From: Bog-473 sp963755495 | GTDB taxonomy: Bacteria > Actinomycetota > Acidimicrobiia > Acidimicrobiales > RAAP-2 | NCBI GenBank assembly: GCA_963755495.1 | Contig: CAVWJS010000009.1 | Location: forward strand, 13,102-77,101 | Length of the DNA stretch: 64,000 nucleotides | Reading direction: 5' to 3' | In this document: positions 45,876-54,164 of the stretch, piece after piece | Layout of the letters: each line of letters opens with the position of its first letter | Numbering within the stretch: position 1 is the first letter of the stretch | Position numbers and translations under genes: made by a program | The notes under the pieces: model-generated | Database searches by the model: none | What the model was told of the DNA's origin: nothing | What the model saw: only the letters and a program-made list of their open reading frames with translations

Positions 45876-46754
45876 TCAGTCCATCGAGCGGGTCAGCTCG
45901 AAAGCGCCCACGACGCCGGCATCGTCACCGAGCTCAGGAGGAACAACCATGGTCTCCCATTCGGACCCGTCTAACCAGAGATTGAGATAGCCGCCCGACA
46001 AAGCGGCGACCTCATTCCGCACAAGATCCAGGAGTCCGGGGTGTTTCATGACCCCGCCACCGAGCACAACTCGCTCTGGGGATATGACGGTCATGAGATT
46101 GAGAATCCCCATTCCCAAATAACCTGCCTCGAGCGTCCAAATTTCGCCTCCGTGGACTAAGAGTTCGGGAGATGACCCCGTGCGCATAGCGATGGCTCGC
46201 CCACTCGCCAAACCTTCCAGGCAGTCGGCGTGAAATGGACAGATGCCGGCGAACGTATCGCCGTTGATTCGAGGCACGAGCATGTGTCCGATCTCGGGAT
46301 GCCCTATGCCCTGAAAAGTTCGATTGTCCACGACCAATCCTCCGCCGATGCCCGTGCCGACTGTCAGATACGACGAGACACGCAAGCCGCGCGACGCTCC
46401 GTGACGTGCTTCCGCCAAGGCGGCGGCGTTGACGTCCGTGTCGACCGTCACGGTCGTGCCTCTGTAGACGGTTTCGACGAAGTCGGGCCAGCTGAATCCC
46501 GACCATCCGGGCTTCGGGGTGGGTCCGATTATTCCTGTCCGTTGGTCAACCGGCCCGAACGTGCCGACGCCCACCCGATCAACCCTCTCGGAGGGGTGGC
46601 AGGCGTTGAAGAAACTCGCCATCTTCGCCACCGTCTCCCTAGGGTTAGTGGTGTGCACCACGGATCGCATAGGAGTGGTGCGGATTTCTTCGACGCTTCT
46701 CCCGATGGCGCAAATGATCTTCGTGCCACCTGCTTCGATCGCAGCGACCGTCAT
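45876..46754 (-). CDS. ROK family sugar kinase (fructokinase/mannokinase-like)
   Basis: 292 residues. ATP motif AAIEAGGTKIICAIG at the start, VTVDTDVNAAALAEARHGAS near residue 104 with the catalytic Asp, TVGTGIGGGLVVDNRTFQGI near 130, and a zinc-site variant ICPFHADCLEGLASGRAI near 172, the pattern of Mak/GmuE-type fructokinases. It would phosphorylate a hexose such as mannose or fructose. ATG 46754 has TGAGG upstream. Divergent from the TetR gene at 47038 across a region with two palindromes. Confidence 0.92.
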   Translation of the reverse strand: MTVAAIEAGGTKIICAIGRSVEEIRTTPMRSVVHTTNPRETVAKMASFFNACHPSERVDRVGVGTFGPVDQRTGIIGPTPKPGWSGFSWPDFVETVYRGTTVTVDTDVNAAALAEARHGASRGLRVSSYLTVGTGIGGGLVVDNRTFQGIGHPEIGHMLVPRINGDTFAGICPFHADCLEGLASGRAIAMRTGSSPELLVHGGEIWTLEAGYLGMGILNLMTVISPERVVLGGGVMKHPGLLDLVRNEVAALSGGYLNLWLDGSEWETMVVPPELGDDAGVVGAFELTRSMD

Positions 46755-46798
46755 GGCATTCCTCAATGCTGCTTTGCAACGACAGAGCGTGTATTAAA

Positions 46799-46844
46799 GG
46801 TTTGAAGCAAACCATCTCGGGGCTGAAGTCCCCGGTCCGGACCG
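46799..46844. promoter_or_regulatory. two palindromes in the ROK/TetR divergent region
   Basis: GGTTTG-AAG-CAAACC (46799-46813, perfect 6-3-6) and CGGTCCGGACCG (46833-46844, perfect) lie 45-90 bp before the ROK gene. They are candidate operators for the divergent TetR protein. Confidence 0.5.
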
Positions 46845-47003
46845 CTAACCAGGATGAGCGATTCCCTGCCTGGGTGGATGTGGCGGGGCACGTTCGGAGG
46901 ATGCAGCATCGCAACGTATCGACAGGGTCGGATGGTCCATTTCCTGGCGTTGGGGCCTTGCTGAGCCCTTGGAAATCGGAATATATGCCATTTCGGTAAT
47001 TCC

Positions 47004-47031
47004 TGTCAACTGATAGACCTTCCGCTATTCT
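47004..47031 (+). promoter_or_regulatory. promoter of the TetR gene, probably leaderless
   Basis: TGTCAA (47004-47009) and TATTCT (47026-47031) are spaced by 16 bp and resemble -35 and -10 boxes. The expected start site falls at about 47038, exactly the GTG of the TetR gene, so the mRNA may have no leader, which is common in actinobacteria. Confidence 0.45.
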
Positions 47032-47037
47032 CGAGTC

Positions 47038-47628
47038 GTGGGGTTACGGCAAAAGAAGGCGCAGAAGGTCCGAGAGGCGATTCACGACGCAATGCTCACG
47101 CTTGCTGAGCGCGACGGGTACGACGCGGCAACGCTCGAGCAGGTTGCCGATCGGGCCGAGGTGGGAGTGTCAACCATCTATCGCTACTTCGCGAATAAAG
47201 ATGCCATTTTGCTTGACCCGATCGCAAGGAACCCCAGCGCGCTTGCCGACATCTTCCGCGCTCGTCCCGAGAGTGAAAGGGTCGCGGTCTCGCTCGGCTG
47301 GACCGTACACGCCACCCTGGATGTCGATCCAGAATACTTGGCACAGATCCGCAGGTGGCGCGCTCAACTGGATTTGGCGCCGGGACCAAGAGCGCGGCTG
47401 TGGGATCTCATCTACCAGCAGCGTGTGCTGCTTGAGGAGGCGATCGCCGAGCGCAGTGGCCAGGACCAGCGGTGGAACGCCGCCGCCGCGCATCTCACGA
47501 TCATGATCATCACTATGGCCTTCGACTTCGAGCGCGACACCGTTCGGACGACAACGTCGGCCGCCTACGCAGACCAGATCATCGCGATGCTGCATGGCAG
47601 CGACAATCCGCTCCCCGTGCGTGAGTAG
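47038..47628 (+). CDS. TetR/AcrR family transcriptional regulator
   Basis: 196 residues, GTG start without ribosome site. HTH at residues ~8-55: KVREAIHDAMLTLAERDGYD, then LEQVADRAEVGVSTIYRYFA. It lies between the divergent ROK kinase and the two esterases and transporter, and is the natural regulator of the 45876-59637 locus. Confidence 0.92.
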   Translation: MGLRQKKAQKVREAIHDAMLTLAERDGYDAATLEQVADRAEVGVSTIYRYFANKDAILLDPIARNPSALADIFRARPESERVAVSLGWTVHATLDVDPEYLAQIRRWRAQLDLAPGPRARLWDLIYQQRVLLEEAIAERSGQDQRWNAAAAHLTIMIITMAFDFERDTVRTTTSAAYADQIIAMLHGSDNPLPVRE

Positions 47629-47753
47629 TGGTCAGAACGTTTGTCGGTGCCAGGACGGCGGACGGGCCATGCCGCTGTCGTAACGAGTGAAGTTCGTGGG
47701 TTCGGAGGCAGCGAACGAGACTTATGTTCGCAGGTTGTGAAACTGGGGTATCA

Positions 47754-48722
47754 ATGACCGACCCAAAGCCGCGTCTCCGCCCGCCAGCGCCGGCCAGCAT
47801 TAGCGAAGCGGCGCGCCAGTTCTTGGACGGTCCAGCGCCATACGCCGACATTCCTACTCCCGCCGATCCAAATGACATTGCGGGTTGGGAAAAGTACATC
47901 GCCGAGAGGGGCCGAACGATTGCTCAATCAATCAAGGACCGTGTGCCGCCCGAGCTCCCACTCGACGAGAGCACCTTCGAGATCGATGGCGTCACGACCT
48001 ACGTTCTGCGACCGCATCACGTCGACGACGGGTCCGACACGCCGGTGTACCTTGATATCCACGGCGGGGGACTGATCCTTGGCGGCGGCCAGACTTGCCG
48101 ACTCATGAGCCGCGGCATGGCCATGGTCCGGCCGATGATTAGCTGGTCGGTGGACTATCGGATGCCGCCCGCGCACCCCTATCCCGCGCCGCTGGACGAC
48201 TGTCTAGCTGTTTATCGGAGGCTGCTCATCGAGCGGGACCCGGAGCATATTTTTGTCGGCGGAGTCTCGGCGGGTGGAAATCTCGCCGCTGCACTGATGC
48301 TTAAGGCCAAAGACGAGGGTTTACCCATGCCGGCTGGGCTATTGCTCATCACACCAGAAGTCGATCTCACCGAGTCGGGCGACAGCTTTGTGACCCTCAA
48401 CGGCATCGATCACCTCTTGCAGCCACTGATGACCACCAACTTGCTGTACGCGAATGGTGCCGACCTCTCGCACCCGTACTTGTCACCTCTTTTCGGCAAC
48501 CTCGCCGGATTCCCCCCCACATTTCTGCAGGCCGGAACTCGAGATTTGTTCCTTTCAAACGCGGTGCGGATGCATCGCAAGTTGCTAGCCGTCGGAGTTG
48601 AGGTTGAGCTTCATGTTTTCGAGGCTATGCCGCATGGTGGATTCGGTGGAGGAACGCCCGAAGACGTTGACTTGTGGGATTCGGTCCAGAGGTTTTTGGC
48701 GAAGCACCGTCGGTTGAACTGA
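47754..48722 (+). CDS. alpha/beta hydrolase, HSL (hormone-sensitive lipase) family, paralogue 1
   Basis: 322 residues from ATG 47754. Oxyanion motif VYLDIHGGGLILGGG near residue 103, nucleophile elbow GGVSAGGNLAAAL near 165 (Ser), catalytic Asp in LQAGTRDLFLSN near 262 and His in FEAMPHGGFGGG near 292. Actinobacterial HSL esterases remove acyl groups from small esters. A paralogue at 49161 is about the same length and very alike. Genes around it suggest deacylation of a sugar or related ester. Confidence 0.92.
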   Translation: MTDPKPRLRPPAPASISEAARQFLDGPAPYADIPTPADPNDIAGWEKYIAERGRTIAQSIKDRVPPELPLDESTFEIDGVTTYVLRPHHVDDGSDTPVYLDIHGGGLILGGGQTCRLMSRGMAMVRPMISWSVDYRMPPAHPYPAPLDDCLAVYRRLLIERDPEHIFVGGVSAGGNLAAALMLKAKDEGLPMPAGLLLITPEVDLTESGDSFVTLNGIDHLLQPLMTTNLLYANGADLSHPYLSPLFGNLAGFPPTFLQAGTRDLFLSNAVRMHRKLLAVGVEVELHVFEAMPHGGFGGGTPEDVDLWDSVQRFLAKHRRLN

Positions 48723-48764
48723 TCGGGATGAGTCAGCGCTGGGGTCGGCATCAGGACAGAAAGG

Positions 48765-48989
48765 TCACCGAATTCCTCGATAGGTAAAGACGACGGAAGC
48801 TGGGTCATCTGGGTCAGCAAACCCGAATCCTCGCATCCAGACTTCATCGTTCTGCCGCCAACCGAAATGAATCATCCATTCGTACGGACCCCATGTTGCG
48901 TCTTCATACCCTTCATAGGTAATGGCGTGACGACCTGTGAACCCGTCGCCGAACGGGTCGAGGGCCCTGCTGACTCCGGCGGCTTGGCC
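48765..48989 (-). pseudogene. C-terminal relic of an unidentified protein
   Basis: The minus strand encodes an open stretch without a start, ALDPFGDGFTGRHAITYEGY, EDATWGPYEWMIHFGWRQND, EVWMRGFGFADPDDPASVVF, TYRGIR and stop. Its W/Y/F-rich composition reads like real protein. No family was recognised. The 438-bp gap between the two esterases otherwise holds an AT-rich promoter-like stretch at about 49040-49095. Confidence 0.4.
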
Positions 48990-49160
48990 CTACCTTCCTT
49001 CTCGGCTTTGCCGGCGGGACCGCCCCTCGTTGTCGAGAGATAAGGACAAAATAAGAAGACATATCAGTTGATAAGATTTACCATATTGTGTAATCTTCGG
49101 GTTTGACGATGGAGGCCTAAGAGGCCCCAAGAGGGTGATCGAGCACGGGGGAGGGATGAG

Positions 49161-50162
49161 ATGACTGATGTCGAGTCGCGCTTGAGGCTGCCCGCGCCGG
49201 AGAGCATCAGCGAACAGGCTCGGCACTATCTCGTGTCCCCATCGCCAATCGGCGGTGGTTCGCCTTCGTTCGACCTCGACGACAGCGCAGCGTGGGAGCA
49301 ATTGATTGCGGAGCGGGATGCCGACATCGCCCGGTTGATTGAGAGCCGTGTGCCCCCGGACCTACCGGTGGAAGAGAGTTCGTTCCAGGTCAACGAGGCC
49401 ACGACCTATGTCTTTCGCCCTCACCACGCCGACGGTGGAGACCGAGCGCCGATCTATCTGGACATCCACGGAGGTGCCCTGATATTCGGCGGCGGGGAGG
49501 TCTGCCGGCTGATGAGCAGGGCAATGGCGTTCGGTAGGCCGATGATCACGTGGTCGGTGGATTATCGGATGCCACCAAAGTGTCCGTATCCCGCTGCGCT
49601 CGACGACTGCTTCGCGGTCTACTGTCGCCTCCTCGAGGAGCGTTCGCCACAGGACATCTTCGTAGGTGGCGCTTCAGCCGGAGGGAATCTGGCGGCAGCG
49701 TTGATCCTGCGGGCCAAGGATGAGGGTCTGGCCATGCCTGCCGGGTTGGTCCTGCGTACCCCCGAGGTGGATCTGACTGAGTCGGGTGACACCTTCCGCA
49801 CCCTGAACGGCATCGATAGTGCCCTCCAGCCGCTGATGACTACCAATCTGCTGTACGCCAACGGCGCCGACCTCGCCGCCCCCTACCTGTCGCCGCTGTT
49901 CGGGGATTTGAGTGGCTTCCCTCCCACCTACCTACAGGCCGGCACTCGCGACCTGTTCCTCTCAAATACCGTGCGCATGCACCGACGACTGCTGGCTGCC
50001 GGCGTCGAGGCGGAGCTGCACGTGTTCGAGGCGATGCCCCACGGCGGCTTCGGCGGTGGTACGCCCGAGGACATGGACCTGGACCAGTCAGTTCTCGCCT
50101 TTCTAGACCGCCGACGTCAATCGGGAAAAGCTGCCCGAGGCGAAACGGGTTCATCTGTATGA
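49161..50162 (+). CDS. alpha/beta hydrolase, HSL family, paralogue 2
   Basis: 333 residues with a good ribosome site (GGGGGAGGG). IYLDIHGGALIFGGGEVC near residue 95 has HGGA rather than HGGG; GGASAGGNLAAAL near 172 holds the Ser, LQAGTRDLFLSNTVRMHR near 263 the Asp, FEAMPHGGFGGG near 290 the His. Many segments match paralogue 1 exactly, for instance QPLMTTNLLYANGADL. It is 58 bp before the binding-protein gene, so probably the first gene of the transporter transcript. Confidence 0.92.
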   Translation: MTDVESRLRLPAPESISEQARHYLVSPSPIGGGSPSFDLDDSAAWEQLIAERDADIARLIESRVPPDLPVEESSFQVNEATTYVFRPHHADGGDRAPIYLDIHGGALIFGGGEVCRLMSRAMAFGRPMITWSVDYRMPPKCPYPAALDDCFAVYCRLLEERSPQDIFVGGASAGGNLAAALILRAKDEGLAMPAGLVLRTPEVDLTESGDTFRTLNGIDSALQPLMTTNLLYANGADLAAPYLSPLFGDLSGFPPTYLQAGTRDLFLSNTVRMHRRLLAAGVEAELHVFEAMPHGGFGGGTPEDMDLDQSVLAFLDRRRQSGKAARGETGSSV

Positions 50163-50220
50163 GCACTCTTCACCGCTCCATCGCACAATACGACGAGTTT
50201 GGCAACCACTGGGGGGTTCC

Positions 50221-51504
50221 ATGAAGAAAATCATCATTGCCGGTACTTCGGTGCTGACGCTTCTTGCCACATCCTCGATCGCACTGACGAATCAGGGTGC
50301 TTCCGCCGCTGCGACAAGTGGCCTTGGCCAGGGCGTAACCGCATCGACAATCAAGGTTGGCATTTCGGTGGTCGATCTTTCGGCAATAGCGAAGGCGGGC
50401 GGGGCTCCGCTGGACCAGGGGAACGAACAGGACGCCTACAACGCACTTATTGCGAACATCAACAAACACGGAGGAATCAACGGACGCAAGATCGTGCCGT
50501 TCTATGCGTCCGTAAACCCGATTGGAACTGCAGCCGCGGCTACGGCATGTACGACTCTGACCGAGAACGATCAGGTCTTTGTTGCTTTGGAGCCTTTGGA
50601 TCCGGAGTGCTACACGGTGACGCACAAGACGGTTGTGATCGACCCCTTGCTCCCGGGACCGGCACCGGCTGGTTCGGCTCCGGCATTCTCCGTCAGTCCT
50701 CCCGCAACTGCGTTCGATCCGCTAATGATCTCGGCCATGGCAAAGTCCGGCCTCTTCAAGGGTAAGAAGGTTGGCGTGGTGGGCACGAGTGTCGACAATG
50801 CCGAGTTGCAGTCCGCTGTCCTCCCTGCGCTCAAGAAGAACCACGTAGCGGTCGTGCAGACGGCTATTGAGTCTGCGCCAACGGCTGACACGACCTCTGA
50901 AGCACAACAGATCGGCTCGATCGCATTGAAGTTCAAGAATGCAGGCGTGAATCTCGTCGTCGCTGTTGGCCAAGCCAGCGCGATCTGGCCTTCCGGGCTA
51001 CAGGCCATCCAAAGCACCTATGCACCACAGCTCGTGGTTACCAGCCAGGGAGATCTCAGCGGATATGCGACCAGCAAGACCCGCAATCCGCTTTACCTGA
51101 AGGGCCTCGTCACTGCCACGCCGACACCATCGCTCGCGGCGACATGGAACGACGCGGATACGCAGAGTTGCATCCGCGTCATCAAGAAGGCCTATCCCAA
51201 GGACGCGATTGCTAGTCCGATTGGCGCTCCCGCGACCGGGGGCACGACAACCTGGGTCGCTCCCGCTACCGCTTGTCAGACCATGGCACTCTTCGTTGAC
51301 ATTGCGAGGGCGGCCGGAAAGACTTTGAATACTGCTACCTTCACGAAGGCCGGTGAATCACTCAGAAACGTAGTGATGCCCGGAGCGGGGGGTCCCATTT
51401 CGTTCGCTCGCAACCTCCCCTACGGAAGTGGACCTGTGTATCTCATCCACTATGACTCCTCTACTGGCGACCTCGTCACGGCAAGCAAACCGGCGGCAAC
51501 ATGA
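50221..51504 (+). CDS. ABC transporter substrate-binding protein, branched-chain amino acid type
   Basis: 427 residues. Signal peptide MKKIIIAGTSVLTLLATSSI with cleavage after ASA near residue 29. The mature part is a type I binding fold (STIKVGISVVDLSAIAKAGG; NKHGGINGRKIVPFYASVN). The usual binding Ser/Thr pairs cannot be assigned. It should feed the fused permease at 54164. Compared with the binding protein at 24864 it is shorter and clearly different, so its ligand is likely different too. Confidence 0.9.
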   Translation: MKKIIIAGTSVLTLLATSSIALTNQGASAAATSGLGQGVTASTIKVGISVVDLSAIAKAGGAPLDQGNEQDAYNALIANINKHGGINGRKIVPFYASVNPIGTAAAATACTTLTENDQVFVALEPLDPECYTVTHKTVVIDPLLPGPAPAGSAPAFSVSPPATAFDPLMISAMAKSGLFKGKKVGVVGTSVDNAELQSAVLPALKKNHVAVVQTAIESAPTADTTSEAQQIGSIALKFKNAGVNLVVAVGQASAIWPSGLQAIQSTYAPQLVVTSQGDLSGYATSKTRNPLYLKGLVTATPTPSLAATWNDADTQSCIRVIKKAYPKDAIASPIGAPATGGTTTWVAPATACQTMALFVDIARAAGKTLNTATFTKAGESLRNVVMPGAGGPISFARNLPYGSGPVYLIHYDSSTGDLVTASKPAAT

Positions 51505-51944
51505 GGTCACGGTTCGATGACTGCATCCGCCGAGATGGTCAGAATGACTGGAGCGAACGGACTCGGGAACTCCGACCTGGTTACGAAGGCGAAGACCGCT
51601 TCACGGAAGGTAGAGGTGTCGGTCGGTGGGCCTGCAGAAGCCTTAGCAGGGCCAGCTTCATTTCGGCTGCGGATTTCGACGCCCAGTTGAGGCTGGGCGA
51701 CATTCCTGTGGCCAGAGCGTCGGCAATGCCTTCGCCTTTCGAGTCAAACACCGCGTAGCCGGGATTTCCTCGTGACGAGAGTGCTTCTTCTGTTCATTCA
51801 TTCTCCCCAAAATCACCAAGTGAGCACCGTTGCTCGGCGACCGATATCCGCTGGGACGTTCAGTCTCGCTCATGCCACCGCGAAACGAGGATCTTCAGCC
51901 AAGCCGAGCGTTAGGTCCATTTGGCTTGGAGCGACCTCATCCCT
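51505..51944. other. intergenic region inside the transporter locus
   Basis: 440 bp between the binding protein and the MFS-ABC gene. An 85-codon plus-strand frame overlapping the previous stop (51501-51758) has no recognisable features. CTCGT-G-ACGAG at 51769-51779 is a short palindrome. The gap may hold a separate promoter for 51945. Confidence 0.35.
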
Positions 51945-54164
51945 ATGACCGATCCCGTCACACCTATGTCAATGGACGGTGAAGATCCGACTCACTTGGC
52001 CCGGTTTGTTGCGGAGACTGCCCAGGAGCGTCAGGCGTCATCCAGGCATACCGAGGAACTGATTCTCCCCGAGGACCTATTGCCCGGGGCACGCGAGGAG
52101 CGCGTGTCGCTCCATGATGGTTTGCGTAAATCCGGCTACACGACCTTCATCATCCTGGCCCTCATCGTCGCCCTCGACAACCTGCAGAGTGCCGGTCTCG
52201 GCGTCTTGGCCCCGAATATCCAGGCCTCGTTCCATGTCAGCTCCAGCGTCATCGTGTTCGTGGCCGGGATCTCGGGCGGGTTTCTCGTGGTCGGAATCTT
52301 GCCTTTGGGTTGGATGGCAGATCGTTTCCGCCGCGCACCCCTAATCGGGTGGGCGACGTTCTTCTTTGGCATCATGGTTTTCCTCTCAGGGCTGGCGACG
52401 AACATCTTCACGTTTTTCCTCGCCCGCTTTGGCGCCGGGGTAACGCAGGCCTCGGCCTACTCAGTGAACGGCACACTGCTCGCTGACACGTACCCAATTA
52501 GCCTGCGAGGACGGATCTTCTCGGCTATGGGGATGGCCACAGGATTCGCCACGGCGTTGAGTCCAATCTTGGTGGGTACAATCGCCACGGTCGTCGGGGG
52601 GCCGAACGGCTGGCGTTGGTCCTTCTATATCCTGAGTGTTCCCGCCCTTGTGGTCGCTGTCATCGCCTTCCGGCTCAAGGAGCCCCCACGAGGTCAGCAT
52701 GAAAAGCTTGACGTTCTGGGTGAGGTGATTGACGACACGAAGCCCGTCCCTCCTTCGCTCGAAGCGGCTTGGACGCGCATCATGAAGATCCGCACCATGA
52801 AGATGGTCCTCATCGGCTTCACGGCTATGGGTTTCGCTCTGTTCACAGCGCCCGTCCTCGGCAATCTATTCCTTAAGCAGCAGTACGGTCTCGATGCCTT
52901 TCGTCGCGGCCTAGTCGGCACCGCGGCAAGCGTGGGGGTGCTCGTCGCCCTGCCGTTTGTGGGGAGGTATTACGACAACCTGTACCGCCGTGACCCAGCG
53001 AAAGCCCTTGCACTTATCGGCAAGATCATTCTGCCTGTCGCCGTGATAGTGCCCATCCAGTACTTCATGCCGAACGCCATCCTGTGGGCGGCCTTCTCTG
53101 TCTTGAGCACGGCCCTGTCCATGTGTGCATTTTCCATGGTGGGGCCAGTACTCACTTCCGTGGCCCCCTACCACCTGCGCGGCATCACCGGCGCGGTGGG
53201 CTCCATCTATCTCTTCTTCATCGGGGCGACGGGCGGTGCCATCCTGTCGGCTGGTCTCGATCAGGCCTTTGGCGCCCGGGCCGCCGTCATAATTCTCATC
53301 ATTCCCACCACCATCGTCGGTGGGGTCATGATCATCCGGGGCTCGCATTTCATTCGCAACGACCTCTCACTCGTGGTGCTCGAGCTACGCGAGGAACAGG
53401 AGGAGCATCGACGCCAAGCTGATGATCCCGAGGCTATTCCGGTACTCCAGCTGAACAACATCGACTTCAGTTATGGCCACGTCCAGGTTCTCTTTGGAGT
53501 GAGTTTCGAGGTGAAAAAGGGTGAGGTGTTGGCTCTGCTCGGGACCAACGGCGCCGGTAAGTCGACGGCGCTACGCGTTGCCGCCGGCCTCTCCACTGCC
53601 GATCGTGGAGTCATCCGCCTAAATGGTAGGACGTTGACATACACCACCCCAGAACAGCGCTCCAAACTTGGTGTCCATCTTCTACCCGGGGGTCGCGGCG
53701 TGTTCGGGGACATGACCGTGATGGAAAACCTCGAGATGGGCGGCTACGCCTATCGGCGAGACAAGGCTGATCTTGAGGCCCGGATTCAACGTGCTCTCAA
53801 CCTGTTCCCGACCCTGGCGGAAGGCAGGGGCCGCCGCGCCGACACCATGTCGGGTGGCCAACAGCAAATGTTGGCTCTGGCCATTGCTCTCCTGCACGAT
53901 CCTGCAGTGTTAATGATCGACGAGCTTTCTCTCGGACTCGCACCGATCGTTGTGCAGGAGCTTATTGAGGTTGTCGCTCGGCTGAAATCGGAAGGCATCA
54001 CCATGGTTATCGTTGAACAGTCGCTCAACGTCGCCGCGGCAATAGCAGATCGAGCAGTCTTCTTGGAAAAGGGCCAGGTTCGCTTCGAGGGTGCGATCGC
54101 CGATCTCATCGAGCGAGACGACCTGGCCCGAGCTGTGTTTTTAGGCGGCGAGGTCCCAGCGTGA
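51945..54164 (+). CDS. fusion of an MFS transporter with a LivF-type ABC ATPase
   Basis: 739 residues. After a polar N-terminus (~60 residues) comes a 12-helix major facilitator domain, ~65-470, with loop motif PLGWMADRFRRAPLIG near 125 and LADTYPISLRGRIFSAMG near 180. From ~490 a full LivF-like ATPase follows: Walker A LLGTNGAGKST near 535, LPGGRGVFGDMTVMENLEMG, signature MSGGQQQMLALAIAL near 645, Walker B VLMIDELSLGLAP and VIVEQSLNVA. No separate LivF gene exists in this locus, so this domain must serve the LivHM-LivG importer encoded next (TGATG junction). Exact start uncertain (ATG 51945, 51966 or 51972). Whether the MFS part transports or senses is unknown. Confidence 0.93.
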   Translation: MTDPVTPMSMDGEDPTHLARFVAETAQERQASSRHTEELILPEDLLPGAREERVSLHDGLRKSGYTTFIILALIVALDNLQSAGLGVLAPNIQASFHVSSSVIVFVAGISGGFLVVGILPLGWMADRFRRAPLIGWATFFFGIMVFLSGLATNIFTFFLARFGAGVTQASAYSVNGTLLADTYPISLRGRIFSAMGMATGFATALSPILVGTIATVVGGPNGWRWSFYILSVPALVVAVIAFRLKEPPRGQHEKLDVLGEVIDDTKPVPPSLEAAWTRIMKIRTMKMVLIGFTAMGFALFTAPVLGNLFLKQQYGLDAFRRGLVGTAASVGVLVALPFVGRYYDNLYRRDPAKALALIGKIILPVAVIVPIQYFMPNAILWAAFSVLSTALSMCAFSMVGPVLTSVAPYHLRGITGAVGSIYLFFIGATGGAILSAGLDQAFGARAAVIILIIPTTIVGGVMIIRGSHFIRNDLSLVVLELREEQEEHRRQADDPEAIPVLQLNNIDFSYGHVQVLFGVSFEVKKGEVLALLGTNGAGKSTALRVAAGLSTADRGVIRLNGRTLTYTTPEQRSKLGVHLLPGGRGVFGDMTVMENLEMGGYAYRRDKADLEARIQRALNLFPTLAEGRGRRADTMSGGQQQMLALAIALLHDPAVLMIDELSLGLAPIVVQELIEVVARLKSEGITMVIVEQSLNVAAAIADRAVFLEKGQVRFEGAIADLIERDDLARAVFLGGEVPA

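Noticed and set aside
51501..51758. 85-codon frame starting in an ATGA overlap with the binding-protein stop
   Set aside because: The overlap is attractive, but the translation is low in hydrophobic residues, has no family features and no ribosome site.
51513..51770. Minus-strand protein-like readings (for example NPGYAVFDSKGEGIADALAT and FREAVFAFVTRSEFPSPFAP) in the gap after the binding protein
   Set aside because: They lie in two different frames, have no start or ribosome site and fit no family I can name; may be antisense noise.
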